From Archilochus colubris (Eukaryota > Chordata > Aves > Apodiformes > Trochilidae): DNA of 64,000 nucleotides. Location of the stretch: contig CM041115.1 of assembly GCA_023079485.1 (NCBI GenBank), forward strand, positions 46,528,156-46,592,155, given 5' to 3'. Below, in pieces: positions 51,206 to 64,000 of the stretch (position 1 is its first letter; each line of letters opens with the position of its first letter). Under the pieces are notes generated by a model, which had not been told where the DNA came from, ran no database searches, and saw nothing but the letters and a program-made list of their open reading frames with translations. The position numbers were made by a program, and so were the translations under genes.

Positions 51206-54200
51206 CTCTATTATTATGTTTAGCACTGAAGTAAAAGAGGGCATCTTCTAAACTGGAAGCTTTAGTGGGCTACACAACTACTGCTGGACAGAACATGAAG
51301 TATTTCTTAAGTTATATTGGCAATACCCCTGACTGCTGAGACCATAATTGACATGCTAGATAACTGAGGTTTGTTCTAGAGACTACTAGAACCCTATTCT
51401 GCAGGGTCCTGGACTGAATGGGTCTCCTTTCATAGACCTTTATCTGGACTCCTAAGTTAGGACGGACAGTGTCTCAATTATTGCAAGCTCTTAAGAGGTA
51501 GCATTGACAGAGATGCTGTGTGCATACAGGTTAAAGCATTACCTGTCAGGTAGGAGTAAGGTCCTTGTGAAAGCTATTGTGAACAAGCTATTTAGCAGTT
51601 ACTCCTCATTGAAACACCAGTGCAAGTTGGATCTTGCTAGCTGCTACACCTGTACAAATTGAATATTAGAGCTGTGACATGGCAGCCTGCTTCTGTAGTC
51701 TCTGTGCTGACAAGACCTTATTGGTACATGTGTAATGATAGAAGTCCTCTGTAATGAGCATCAGTGAGCTAGTTAAACTTTCCCTGTGGGAACTGAGTTC
51801 ATTATAAAAGCTCTAAGATGCTGATCACTTGAAACACTGGAACCTATCTCTTGGGTGGCCATAGGAGTGAAAAATAAATTGTACACTTGTTCTAGGCCCA
51901 GGAAGGTGATACTCATTTTGATGAGAACTGCTTAGTACCATACCACTTGAGTGCTAATTTTAGTAGCAGCAAGTACATTCCTTACCCACTGTACGTGTAT
52001 AGTACATTTCTGTAATAGGGAAGAACTAAGACTGAAGTAACTTGTGGTTCTGTCATCTTCAGGCATTTTGCCCTGTGATCAAGTTTGGACTAAAGAGAAA
52101 TGAAGCTTTGAATCTTTTTGGAATAACTACTTAGTAGTCTCCAGCTGAGTAAAAGGTAGCTTCCCGAGGCATTAGTAGTTTCCTTAATGACAAATTACTT
52201 TGCTTGGATGAAGTTGTGTTTTTTTTCCCTGACACTGCATGATCTTGGCTATGAATTTCTACTGCATAACTACCTCCCGCAGGAGCTACTGCTTTCCTAT
52301 TCTTAACCCTTCCTTCTTTCAGATAAGGAACAAATGGCTTCTCATTGCATACAGGAATAGTTTCTCATTGCTAAGGAATAGTTTGGAAGATTCAAAAATA
52401 TTCTGGCTATGACTTTATGACTATGACTTTGGTTATGACTTGTTATGTCACTCTCGGTTACATGTCTAAAATAGTAACAATAAAAATCATTAAGTCAGAA
52501 CTTGGAGTACTTCCTAGGCTTAGTTCTGATGCCTCTTCTCATTGAATTTGCAGGTGGGGTCTGGTCTCCTAAAGGTCTTCTGTGCACTGTGGGCTTCTTT
52601 CCTGACAGATGAGTACAGCTGCCAACTTCTGCAGATTCAAAATAAGTTGTTCTTAGCAAGCTCAGTACTCCTTAGGGAGCTGAATCTTCTAACCAGCTAT
52701 CCCTGGCACCTCTTGTCTGTTTGTGGACATTTCAGTATCTGAAATACATGTGGGCTAAAAAGTCCTGCAAAGGTTAGGATGTAAGGAGACCTCTAATGTT
52801 TCTGGCAAAGAAAATTGTATTTACTTTGCTTTAGCCTACTTTCTGGACTTTTCATGTCAGATTAATATATAAGGACTATTAGTTATTTGATAGAATTCAA
52901 CTTTTCCAGTTAGATATCTAACTTGGGATACTACAATGTGCTGGTGTTGAAATGTGACAAAACCTAAAACAATTCTCAGTCAGATTGTCATAACTGTGCA
53001 TGGCAGCTAAGTACAGGCATGGTGCTCTGCCTTTTTAGTCTTCATACAGAAGATGAGCAGCTTACATATTTGCTAAAGTTCATTGCTGTCACCAGTATCC
53101 CACCAAATGACATTAAGTAGACCAATAAAGACACTTTTCCCTGAGGTTAATGTTTAGTTGAAATAGCAATTGAAATCTATTTTGTGAACATAAAGTAGTT
53201 CACACAGAAACTGTAGGGTCTGGAAACTGGTGTTCTGACTTTAGGCCAACATGCTGAACAAAGTTGTCAGAATAGTTTTTGTAGTTTATAGGAGACTTGC
53301 TAGATAAAACTTCTATGTCTTCAAATAGCAAGGGGAAGGAGGAATGAGGAGTATCATGCATTAGAAGGATGATATAAGTTAAGATCAACTTAGCTGCAGA
53401 TGTTTGGCTCTTAATCTTGCTAGGTTTATGCTGCCCTGCCCCTCTTCATTTTCGTATTATGAAATCACTGTTTACTTCCATAGTGGGCTTGGAGAGTAGT
53501 CAGGGATTCCTTCTGTAAAAACAGATCCAACTTACATAAGACAAATGCCTTACTATCTTTGAACAATTTTTTTCCTCTGCCATCTGCAAGTATTTGACTC
53601 TGTTTTACTGCTCTTTCATGTGACTCTCTTGGCATTTAATGAGGGCTGTATAGCCATACTGAGCACTCCTGCAGCAGTAGCCTGTGGCTATGCTACTGGC
53701 CACTAAATGAATTCTCAGTGCTCATCCTTTTCTCAACTCCTCTGATGCAGTCTCATGGACTCCCAGAAGAACACAACAGCAATAACCTGTTTGGTCAGGT
53801 TTCACTGTCAAGTTGGCTTTGTATTCCTCTTGAAGAGCTTGCTTTTTTTTGTTATTGAAGTAATATTCAAGGTAATGGCATAAGGTTTGCTTCCCAGCTA
53901 AATGCAAAGCCCTCTAGCTCTAAATACTGCCTACTTCTGTGTAGTGTCTGCTAGCTAGTGTGAGTGCAAAGCTAGTTTTGAAAGTGGCTTTCTCTTTCCC
54001 TTATAAATATTCAAATTTCTTCTAATACTGTCCTTCTGTTCCCACATTCTTTTCCTGTTTCTTTTTTTCCTATTTGCACCCTTAAGCAATAATATAAAAT
54101 ATTCACAATTGCAGCAAAACCAGAGAAAAACTAATATAAAAGGAGTTGAAGCTGCTCGCATGATTCAGATACCCGATCATGCCTTTTCCCAACCCAACTT

Positions 54201-55764
54201 GTATTTGCTTACATATTTAATGGACTTACCTCCCTACCCCATCAGATCTTTGCTGAAACGGTGAATATCCATTAATCTGTTTTTATGTAAGTACTGAATC
54301 TTGCTAGATTAGGAAAAAAGGGACTAAGACAAAGGTCTGCAAGAAATAGGATAGGAGACATCAGATAAAGGAAAAAAGCTTGCAGCTACACAAGCACACT
54401 GCACTATGTAACTTTGGATGCCAGTGGAGGCCACCAGTACTTTCTGTAGATATGCCACAGCATAGCTCTGAAGAAATAAGCTCCTATTCCTTCTTTGAGC
54501 TGGCTCAAAACAGTAGTTAGTACCGTTTCTTATTGAAAAAAGGTGCTTGAAGAGGTTGGCTTCTGCAGTTCAACAGAGTATCCTTAATACATTCCTAGTC
54601 TGCAAGTTTCACTTTTCTCCTCCTGAAAAAATTCTTTACAATTTGCCCTTATCAAGTGAAAAAAATCTTTAAAGCAGGGGATGAATAGAGAGCGTGTGAT
54701 ATCAGAGGTTGTTGAACATCTAGGCTGTTGAACATCCAAAATAAATCTGCCTTCAGAAAGCACGATGACTTTAATTCTCCTTTGCACAGCCCTGGTCAGG
54801 TTATTCACACCTTTGCCAAGCAATGGAAAATGCATCATATCATATGCAGGAAATAACCAAGGACCACAACCTGAGCAGACTACTGAAGGCCAACTTAAGA
54901 CACCCTTTGGTCTGTAAGAGGTTGTTTGAATATTGGAAACACTAAGCACTAAAAATAAATGATGGGTGAAAACAGATATTTAGTAGAAATTCTTTTTTGC
55001 TGTGGATATGTCCTCTGTCTAAAAACTAAGCAGTTTTAAAGTTGGTTTTCCTCATGTTCCCCAGACATGATTTCTTGGAGTCAAACTTCAAAACACACTG
55101 AAATGGAAATGTTTTACTGTACTGTCATTGCATAGATTTAAAGCTCAAGTAGCTGGATAGCAACTTGAAATTGTTAACATTCAGAACAGTTTTCTCCCTC
55201 CAGTGGGAAGTATTTATTGTTGAAAGACCTCTTGGAAAGGCTGATCATTGAATACTGAAAATGCCATAACAATCTAGAAGCACTGCTGCTAGCTGTGAGG
55301 CTCCATTTGTGGATCTGCACAAGTGAGAAGTGGTTTTGTTTGGACAGTTCACTGCTTGTTCCTTTTCTTTGCCTTAAATGTATAAAAATTCGTGTCCATT
55401 TAAATTAAGACTTCAGACTTTCTTAATCAAGGAAGCTAGCCTGTGACTTGCTAGTTGCATAAGGCAGTGTGGCTGCAGCTTTTAGCTCATGGACTTGGCA
55501 ATACAGTATGTGCTTTTAGAGGTTGTTCACTCCTCTCAGGACTGGGTTGGAAAGGTGCTTAGAAGGCTCTGTTTCAGGGGGACTCAAATATAAGTAATTT
55601 ATTTGGTAGGGAGTGAGTAAAGAAAAGTTTTGGTGTTCTTAATTTGGGCTTCAGATAATTCTTCCATGTTAAATTGCTGATGGTACTGCAGTAAAATTTG
55701 ATGAATGAATTCAGATGTATGAAGGGACTCCACACACATAGATAGCCACATCACAGTCTGCATG
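51206..55764. other. gene-free DNA downstream of VLDLR
   Basis: No exon, RNA or clear transposon is recognised. In other vertebrates KCNV2 lies beyond VLDLR, but no voltage-gated potassium-channel motif such as the selectivity filter is seen here. Short internal duplications exist, e.g. repeated TATGACT words at 52,405-52,445 and GTTGAACATC words at 54,710-54,738. Confidence 0.55.
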
Positions 55765-56300
55765 AAGTTACCAAGGGCTGATCATGCCTTATCAATCTGT
55801 TTACCTTTAGGCTTTCCTCATGGTCTTACACAATACTCTCCTGTTCAAACTGGGACAGTACAGCCTGCATTGGAGGACAACTAGATGGGTAAAAACTGGT
55901 TGAATACTTAAAGCCTGAGGGTTGTGCTCTACCTGAAGGTGGGTAACACGTGGAGTACCACAGGATCTGTCTTTGGATGAGTTCTGTTCAGCATCTTTAT
56001 CACAAAACCTGAGAAGCACATCATCAGTCATCCGTTTTGTAGCGAACACTGAATAGGTGGCAGGGGCAGAACCACCAGATACGTTCAAAGGTAGAGGTGC
56101 TGTCTCTGGGGGTCTTGCACAGATGAGAGGAAGGGGCTGTCAGCGACCCAGTGAAATTCAGCAAGGGCCAAGCCCTGCCCTGGGAAGGCAGAGCCCTGCA
56201 GGGATTCAGACAGGAGCTAGGCAGCAGCAAGGACTGCAGTGTTCATAGTTATTGTGTGAGCAGGGCACGGCACTGAAAAAGAGGAGAGGGTAGGAGCAGT
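55765..56300 (+). mobile_element. decayed CR1 fragment A
   Basis: The start GTTACCAAGGGCTGATCATGCC matches the same RT-domain position at which the 13.8-kb copy begins. Later VEYHRICLWMSS and VLFSIFI-like wording (about 55,950-56,005) represents the [13 protein letters not shown] motif. After about 56,040 similarity is weak, but a GTGAAATTCAGCAAGGGCCAAG phrase may continue it. The end is uncertain. Confidence 0.65.
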
Positions 56301-56324
56301 CCCCTCTACTCAGTTCTTGCCATC

Positions 56325-57345
56325 TGGGCAGAGGATAGTGGTCAATGGCTCAAAGTCCACATGGAGACAACTGACAAGTGGTGACCCTTAGTGCTCCATA
56401 CTGGGACCTGTGCTGTTTAATGTAGATGGGGCATCAAGAGCACCATCAGCAAGTTTGGTAATTACACCAAACTGAGTGGTGCTGTTGATAAGCCAGGGGG
56501 TTGGAATATCATCTAGAAGGATCTGGACAAACTGAAGAGGTGGGCCCAGGTGAACCTCATGAGGTTCAACAAGATCAAGTGCAGGGTTCTTGCACCTGGA
56601 TCGGAACAATCTGCATTATCACTACAGGCTGCAGGATGAGGTTTTGGAAAGCAGCCCTGCAGAATAGGAACTTAGGGGTGCTGGTGAATGAAAAGTTGGA
56701 CATGATCTAACAATGCAGGGTTGAAGCCCTGAAGGCCAATTGCATTCTGGTCTGCATCAAAAGAAGAATGGCCAGCAGACTGAGAGAGGTGATTCTGCCA
56801 CTTTGCTTTGATAAGACCTCACCTGGAATACAGCATTCGGTTCTGGAGCCCTCAACATGGGAAGGACATGGACCTAATGGAGCAGGTCCAGAGGAGGGCC
56901 ACAGAAATGATCAGGGAGATGGAACATCTCTACTATGAAGACAGACTGAGGGAGCTGTGGTTCTTTAGACTGGAGAAGAGAAGGCTTCCAGGAGACCTAA
57001 TATCAACTTTCCAGTATCTGAAGGGGGCCTACAGGAAAGTATGGAGATGGACAGTTTGCAAGGGCTTGTAGTAATATGACAAGGGGCAATGCCTTTAAAT
57101 AGAGAAAAGTAAATTTAGACTGAATGTTAGGAAAAAATTCTTTACCATTGGGGCAGCGGAAAAACAGAACAAGTTGCCCAAGGATGGAGTTGAGGCCTCA
57201 TCCCTGGAGATACTCAAAGTAAGGTTTGACCAGGGTCTGTGCAACCTGATCTGCTTGTGGATGCCCCTGCTTACTGCAGGGGTATTGGAGTAAATGACAT
57301 TTATAGGTCCCTTCCAACTCAAATCATTCTATAATCTGATTTCTG
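56325..57345 (+). mobile_element. CR1 fragment B
   Basis: A second, separate CR1 begins again in the RT domain (GQRIVVNGSKSTWRQLTSG at about 56,325) and so repeats motif positions already seen in fragment A. It continues with ILGPVLFNV, KFDN-like wording, NRNLGVLVNEKLDM, RPHLEYSIRFWSPQHGKDMD, LEKRRLPGDLIS, KKFF-type and NKLPKDGVEASSLEILK. It ends with GGTCCCTTCCAACTCAAATCATTCTATAATC. Frameshifts and stops are frequent. Confidence 0.9.
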
Positions 57346-60300
57346 GGCATCTATGTCCATAAATATGGTTAAGCTCAGTAAACAGATAGGAAGTTGCTCC
57401 TGGGATGGAGCCCGTGGCCTGGGATGGAGAAGCCATGGGACCAGAGCTGGTTCATCTGAGACAAGAGACAGCTTTGGGAGTGTACAGCAGCATCCCTGGC
57501 ACCAACAGGAGAAGATGGAGGAGATTCAGGTGGATTCCTCACAGCAGTGCTTGTTTGGAGTGTGTGAAGCAGCAGCAAAAGCTGAATCATGAGGCTTAGG
57601 CTGAAGGAGAAGCCTTTTTTCCCCACAAGAACAACTCATCTTTGGGGTAGAAGCCCTGGGATGTTAGGCCTTCTCTAAACTGGGGCCTTTCATGTCCAAG
57701 ACTGGGTGAAGTCCTGAGCAGTGTCATCTGAGCCCAGGGCTAAACCTGCTCTGTGGAGGTGCTGAAGACCTGCTGAGCCCCTCATCCTTTGATTGTTATT
57801 TGTTTGAATATTGAGGAAACAAAGGAATTTAACAACCTTGCAAAATGTTGCTCTTTGGAGAGTAAATATGCTGCTGCTTTTTTCTTTTTTTTTTTTCTTT
57901 TTTCTCAAGCTTAGGTAAATATTATCACAGTAGGTGAGGGTTCCTGTGGTGGATAAAATGAAGGGCAGGCAGTAGAAAATATTCATATCACCTTTGAGAA
58001 TATGGTCTAGACCCAGTCACTAGAGCATGTCAGTTCTTGGCAGCAAGCTTAAGTTCATGCCTCTCACATGATGCAGTTTTCCACCTCTTGGTTATCTATG
58101 TTAATTGGCACTAATTCAGCTGTGTCAATGGGGTTTCTCCTTGTGATCATTTTCCAGCCTTAACTGGGCAGGTAAAGCAAAATTTATCAAGGTAGAAACA
58201 TGGCTTCTCAACAGCTAAAAGACTTAGTGCCCAAGGAACTGGAATTGTCCTCCTTATGTGGCAATGATCTGGCTAGAGTAGTACCACTGGAAAACGTGGT
58301 TTCTGCAGAGGATTAGAAGAATCAGATTAATAACAAAATATTTTCCAAGCTTATTCAAGCTGACATGAACATCTCATGAACTTTGTGCTTCAGTATGTAT
58401 TTTTGCTTCAGGCTCTTCCAGTCTGCAAGTTAAATGATGCTTGAAACTTGTTTACTCCCTGGTGAAAGCATTCCCACTGTGTAAGTGACAAATAGTACGA
58501 GTTCCTGATTTTCAGCTTGTGCCTCTAGTGATAAAAGAAGTTCACCCCACGAACTTTTTCAAATAATGACACTTAAGAAATCCTCAGTAGAAAAATTCAG
58601 ATTACATGTGCAATTATTGATGCTGGACCAACTTGGACATTCTGATTCTCAAAATAGAAATATGGCTCATTCTTTAATTTAAAATCCAACCCGCTAGCCC
58701 CCAATGCTCTTTAGTTGAAGAACATGACAAAGTAATTGGGGGGTGGTCATAATGGTGGTATCTGTAGAATTTAGCTCACATATTATATGAGAATTAGTAT
58801 TAAGTTCCTGCTACCAGGTAAAATATGGTGATTTTGTAGGTTTAATATAAATATTATCTGACCTCAGAAAGTGAGTTGCAACAATTGGTTGGAAAGAAGC
58901 AAATAGCTGACAGGTTGCAAAATGGCCTGTGTGTAGAAAAATAGCTGGCTCTTCCCAGTAATTTTTCTTATTTCCCAGTATTCACTGCTGACTTATGTAA
59001 GTGAACACAGAGAAAGAAAAGCTGTAAAGCTGCTTATTTACAGAGTATGTAATCAAAATCATGTCATTAGAACTGTATTTCAGTATTTGATACAATGCAT
59101 CTACTTGAGAGAAAACCCACTGAAATAACTCACTTTTCACTTTTTAGGTGTCAGATACAAATAGCACAGATACAAAGGCTGAAGACTGATCTGTAAGCTG
59201 TCTTCATAATTCAAAGGTCACATGCGAGCAGCTGGCATTCTCAGTTACATGACACCCCTTGATGCTCCCTTGCTGGCCAGCAAGAGTTTATAGCAGTAGA
59301 CTGTTTAGTGCTCCTTGTATAAGCATTATTTTCTCTTAAATAACTTACACTAGGAGCTACCCCAATACTTCAATCTAGAGTTCAGTACTTAAATAGACCA
59401 GCTTCAGAGTATGACCTCTACAAGTAATTGTGAAATAAACCAGCATTAATAATAAGACCTGACAATTTATTTTGCTCTTCACCTTGTTATCTGACACTTC
59501 AGTAGCAGTTAATTAATTTAACAAACGCTACGTGGCACTTTTTTTACACAGTGCTGGTAAGACATTTGTGAAAATGATTCTGCCTTTAAATAATTTCAGA
59601 ATGGGAGGAAGCCAAGTATCTAGCCTGTTCAAGGAAGGAGCTTGCTCCAAACCCATAGCAATCAGAAGCAATTGCATAGGTAAATCCAAGAACACAAGCA
59701 AGACATGCAAAACCCCCACAGCTCATGCTGCAAAAAGATAGGGCAACCAAAAAAAAGTCTGGAAGGCCTCCATGAGGCCTGCAGCAACATCCTCTGGTGC
59801 TTTTTTATGGGATAGCTGCCAGAGAGACTGGGTCTTGTGGAAAGGCTCCAGCCCTCTTCCAAGGGCAGCGTACAATGCCTCATCCACACATTGGAACAAA
59901 GGAACAAGAAGTAATAACCAGATAGGAAGACATCCTACACTACTTAAGATTTTCGGAAATTAATATTAAAAACAGAGCAGCACATCACAGATTAAATTAG
60001 AAAATCATCTGAATTCAGAGATGAAGGTACAATATTAACTTTCTTGCAATGGATCCTTCTCAGTATAGACTGTTACTTTATGACCTGCACTAAGTGCATA
60101 GAGGAGCGTGAAAAATGATGGCCATTCTCAACGTTGACTATGAATTAAAGTCAAGAAGACCAGATAGGTACAGCTCATCTACTAAAATGTTGAGGATTAA
60201 GAAGGCCATAAACAGTCAGCCACAGGGAGTATACACTGCCGATGTTTTATTTTGGTGTTTTTTACTTGGTACAAATAGGAAGGCAACCAGATCACTATTT

Positions 60301-61400
60301 CTTTTTAGCTTGACAAATTTACAGCTTGACATGCTTGCTACTGACAATTTTGCTTTTAAAAGAAGTACATAGACAAGTGTACAAGCAAGCAGTCCAATTA
60401 CTCTGTACAGTGTTCTTGAAAGGGGAAACAAATGTGCAAAACTCACAGAAATCCTCAGCCTGGCACAAAAGAAAATGCCTCACTCAGCAATTTATCTTCT
60501 TAAGCACACAAGCTGACACAGTTAGCTACAAAGAAGTACTGTCACAGGATCCCCTGGCACTCCACAGTTTCTCTGCCTCAGTCTGTCTTGTTCAATTGGT
60601 TAAGCTTCATGGACCTAAGAGGTATGACTAGACAATATAGTCCCATGCTTCATAAAGTACCACAGCTGCCTCCAGACTGGGTATGTATGAAAAGCTATTA
60701 AATAACTCTTGTGGTAAGTAAGTGGGAAGTGTATTCCACACATTCTGCTACTTGTTTCCTGTTTCACATAGGGCAAATTTCATTTCTATGCCTCATTTTT
60801 TAACCTGTAACAAGTCACAAGACCATTGAGATATTAACTATAGCTTGTAAAGCTCCAGGGAAGGATGGGTGCATGCACATATATGCACTCATACATGGAA
60901 AATCCAGGTATAAGCAGATTTCACTTAGAAATGCCCAGTGACTCCATTTAGCAAAATTTTGACAAAGGCTTGAGGTGAGTTCTTGTGTTAGGCCAAAGAG
61001 CAAGGCAATTTCTCTTCTTTGAATACAGTAAGGAACCCAAATGTAGATATCAGCCACCAAGGAGAGTAAGAAAGTGGGTTTTGGCACAATTAACATAATG
61101 CTTTTTATGAAAATAAATGTACTTCAGGACCTGGCTCAGTGAGGCTTTTGAATGTATATTGACATGCTTCAGACTTCACTGTTAACTCACAGCCTTGGTC
61201 AGTAGCTTCAGGACTGATCTGCTCATCTGTTCAGCTTGCATGGGAAGGGAAAACATAATCTGGATTTGTTTTATAGTGTTTGGAAGTCCCATACATGCCT
61301 ATTACATTTGTCATGCATTAACATACTCAGCATACCTTCATACATGGCTTAACTGTGAGCTCAGAACTAAAAGGAAAATATACCAGATGTTGAAAAGTGG
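57346..61400. other. gene-free DNA, first part GC-richer
   Basis: 57,355-57,780 is richer in G and C, with GGGATGGAG and CTGGG words, and may be an unrecognised transposon remnant. A T-rich tract lies at 57,878-57,905. The rest is AT-rich with short ORFs lacking domains. Confidence 0.45.
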
Positions 61401-61404
61401 AACA

Positions 61405-63288
61405 TTATTGGTTGAAAATTACAAGGCCATTACCGAGTATGTAGAGAAGCAGTTAGGGAAGCAAAAGCTCAGCTTGAACTAAATTTGTCCAGAGATGTCA
61501 AAAGCTTCAAGAAAGGGTTCTTCAGATATATTAAGCAGGCAGAAACAGAAGAATAATATTGGTCCACTCCTAAATAGGAGAGGTGAACTAGTCACCAACA
61601 ATGAGGTTCTCAACATTTTTTTTACCTGTCTTTACCAGTGCTGTTAGGCCCTAGAACATAGGAACAAAAGTTCAAGTTGAAGCAAACACCCACCCACCAT
61701 CAGTAAAGGAAGAGTTTGTGTATCAGCTATTACAGGAGCTTGATCCATGCAATTCAATGGTCCAGATGCCATCCACCCCAGAGTGCTGAGAGACTTGGCT
61801 GATGTCATGGTGAAGCTGCTCTCCATAATCTCTGAGAAGAACTGTGGGAGGCATCCCTGAAGACTGGAGGAAGGCCAATATCACCCCATCTTTAAAAAAG
61901 GTTACAAGGAGGACCCAGGCAATTATAGACCCATTAGCTTCACCTGGGAAAGTCATGGAGCAAATCCTCCCGGGGGCTATCACAGGTCAATTAAAATGTG
62001 TTCGGGAGAAGCCAACATGACTTTATCAGGCAAATCATGCCTAACAAACCTGATTGCCTTCTATTACTACAAAGTAACTCACTTTGCAGATGCAAGGCAA
62101 GCATTGGATATCATCAATTTGGACATTTCCAAGGTTTTTGGTACAATTCACCACAACTTCCTCCTCAAGAAACTGGCTCATCTTGGCCTGGACAAGTAGT
62201 CTGTGCAGTGGGTGGGGAACTGGCTGACAGACTGCACTCACATAGTAATAGTAAATAGTTCATCCTCCCTCTGGCAATGGGTCACAAGTGCAGTCTCTTA
62301 GGGATCTCTGTTGGGCCTGATGTTGTTTGGTATCCTCATAAGCAACCTGGATGTTGGGACCAAGAGCTTCCTGTTGAAGTTTGCTGATGACACCAAGTTG
62401 AGTGGAGAGGTTGACATGCCAGAAGGGAGAGCCACTATACTGGATGGCTTAGATAGACTGGAGAAGTGGACTAACAGGAACTTTATGAATTTCAATGTAG
62501 AGAAGTGTAAGGTCTTGCACCTGGGAATACATAATGCAAGAGTTCTGTTCAGACTGGGATCCACTTGGATAGAGAGTAGCCTTGTGGAAGAGGACCTGGG
62601 GGTCTTGGTGGACAGCAGGTTCAACATGAGTATGAGTGTGCTGCAGCAGCGAAGAAAGCCACCAGGATGCTGGGTTGCATCAACAAAGACACCACCAGCA
62701 GAGACAAAGGAGTCCTCATCCCAGTCTACTTGGTACTTGTCAGACCACATCTAGAGTATTGTGCTCAGTTTTCGTGCCCTCTGTACAATGAAGATGCAGA
62801 TAGGCTGGAGAGGGTCCAGAGAAGAGGACTCATCATGAGGATGATCAGAAAACTGGAGCACCTCCATATGAGAAGAGGCTGAGAAAAATGGGTCTGCTCA
62901 GCCTTGAGGAAAAGATGCTTAGGGGAGATGTTATTGTGATGCTCCAGTACTTAAAGGACAGCTACAAAGAAGATGGAGTCATGTGGAGTCATGTGGACAA
63001 GATGAGAGGCAATGGGCACAAATTGCTCCTGATTATATTCTGTTTGAATACAAGAAGGAAATTTTTCACTATGAGAACAGTCAGACACTGGAATGGTCTC
63101 CCAGGAGTAATGGTGGATTCCCCCACTTTGCAAAGTTTTTAGTCTGAGCTTGACAGTGTGCTGGGACATCTCATATAAATAATAATATTTGTTATTATTT
63201 TTAATCTTAATTTTTTAATTTTTTTTTTTTAATCTTAAAATGATCCTTAAGATTCCTTCCAACCTGACATTCTATGATTCCATGATTT
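61405..63288 (+). mobile_element. CR1 LINE, longest RT-domain copy
   Basis: It begins in the linker upstream of RT (YKAITEYVEKQLGKQKLSLN, then SFKKGFFRYIKQ) and continues through NNEVLN.FFT, the VHPRVLRDLADVM-type region (about 61,765-61,815), KGYKEDPGNYRPISFT-like wording near 61,900-61,940, [73 protein letters not shown] (147-codon open stretch 62,311-62,754), [26 protein letters not shown] and RNGHK..RKFF. The 3' end has TTCCTTCCAACCTGACATTCTATGATTCCATGATT. An AT-rich insertion sits just before it (63,175-63,240). Multiple stops and frameshifts make it inactive. Confidence 0.93.
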
Positions 63289-64000
63289 TCAAAAGCAGCA
63301 AGTTAATATTAATAAAAAATGTCTTCAGATTGTAGTGTTGCTGGCCTTCAGATGTTTCTGTTTATTCAGTTTTATCAGACTATGCTACTAAGAATATTTT
63401 AAAAAATAAATATTCCTCTTAAATTTAACAGAATCATTATCAACTTCTGTGATTGTGAAATTTACTTTATTTTAGTGGTAAACCATCTTTGTCCCAAAGG
63501 AGCAGATATTTTACCAAAAGAGTACATTCAAGGAGGAAAAAAAGAATTTTGGGCTGATTAGCTTATTCATCCCAAAGACAAAAAGTAAAAATGAAGTTAA
63601 TGCAAGTTGTATCACTATACCATTTTGTCATTTGAACAAAGCACATGAGAGTAGAAGCTGGATGTATTGCATCAGCCTGCCTATCTGTTGCTGCATTAGA
63701 AGTGGACAATTGAGTAAAATCTGCTATTAGAAAACTGTCTGATGGAATTAAAAATAAATCAGCAGTTCGTCAGCTCTCTGCAAAAGCTGTACGATTGAAC
63801 ATGTGAATTATTTTCTGACTTGTAAGATAATTTTCATTCTGCCTATCTCAATTCAACTCCTGCACATTTCCACCACGACTGTCCTTTACAAGGACACAAA
63901 TTGTCCTTTTTAAAAGAGTTACAGTGCGGTGTTTTGCTTCTGTGTTAATATTGCTGTCATGATGCTTTCATATTTAATTTCTCCAGCGCTACCCTGCCTT
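63289..64000. other. gene-free AT-rich DNA to window end
   Basis: No gene, RNA or repeat is recognised. Confidence 0.5.

Noticed and set aside
62298..62750. 150-codon minus-strand ORF
   Set aside because: It is antisense to the 147-codon CR1 RT stretch on the + strand, which holds the recognisable motifs.
51206..64000. Expected downstream neighbour KCNV2
   Set aside because: No potassium-channel exon, tetramerisation domain or pore motif can be seen; the gene probably lies outside the window or is absent.

Overview
The window looks like bird nuclear DNA. It carries many copies of CR1, the main avian LINE retrotransposon, several ending in the typical ATTCTATG octamer tail. It also holds one complete, well-conserved vertebrate gene with short GT-AG introns. 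That gene is the very low density lipoprotein receptor, VLDLR (the oocyte vitellogenin/VLDL receptor of egg-laying vertebrates), on the + strand from about 35.98 kb to about 51.2 kb. In chicken VLDLR is Z-linked, so a Z-chromosome origin is likely, but that is inference and the species cannot be named from the sequence.

Layout. 1-35.2 kb is AT-rich, gene-free upstream DNA with simple repeats, an 83-bp tandem duplication near the left edge, and CR1 copies at 13.8-15.1 kb (+), 18.9-19.1 kb (+, ancient), 21.4-21.8 kb (-, ancient), 24.3-27.7 kb (+, an old copy split by a younger one) and 30.7-31.9 kb (-). From 35.2 to 36.6 kb lies a strong CpG island with a G-quadruplex-type motif, two GC-rich pentamer arrays, an AP-1 site and a TATA-like box. 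VLDLR coding runs from 36,095 to 50,597 in 19 exons. All 18 introns were placed by reading frame and splice sites, and the exon lengths sum to 2,691 nt (896 residues plus stop). The 3' UTR extends to about 51.2 kb. The remaining 51.2-64 kb is again gene-free, with CR1 copies at 55.8-57.3 kb and 61.4-63.3 kb (all +).

The encoded receptor has a long arginine/proline-rich leader with a hydrophobic signal core, eight LDLR class A repeats, two EGF modules, a six-bladed YWTD propeller with five visible YWxD-type motifs, a third EGF module, an O-linked-sugar exon of 84 nt, one transmembrane helix and a tail with the FDNPVY endocytosis signal. All LA and EGF cysteines are present. Unusual points are a GC-AG intron of only 77 nt after exon 8, a changed extreme C-terminus, an open reading frame through the start of intron 18, and an in-frame upstream ATG next to the predicted transcription start.

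No novel multi-gene system was found. The most notable items are the splice-site and tail features of VLDLR, the structured promoter island and the nested CR1 insertion.
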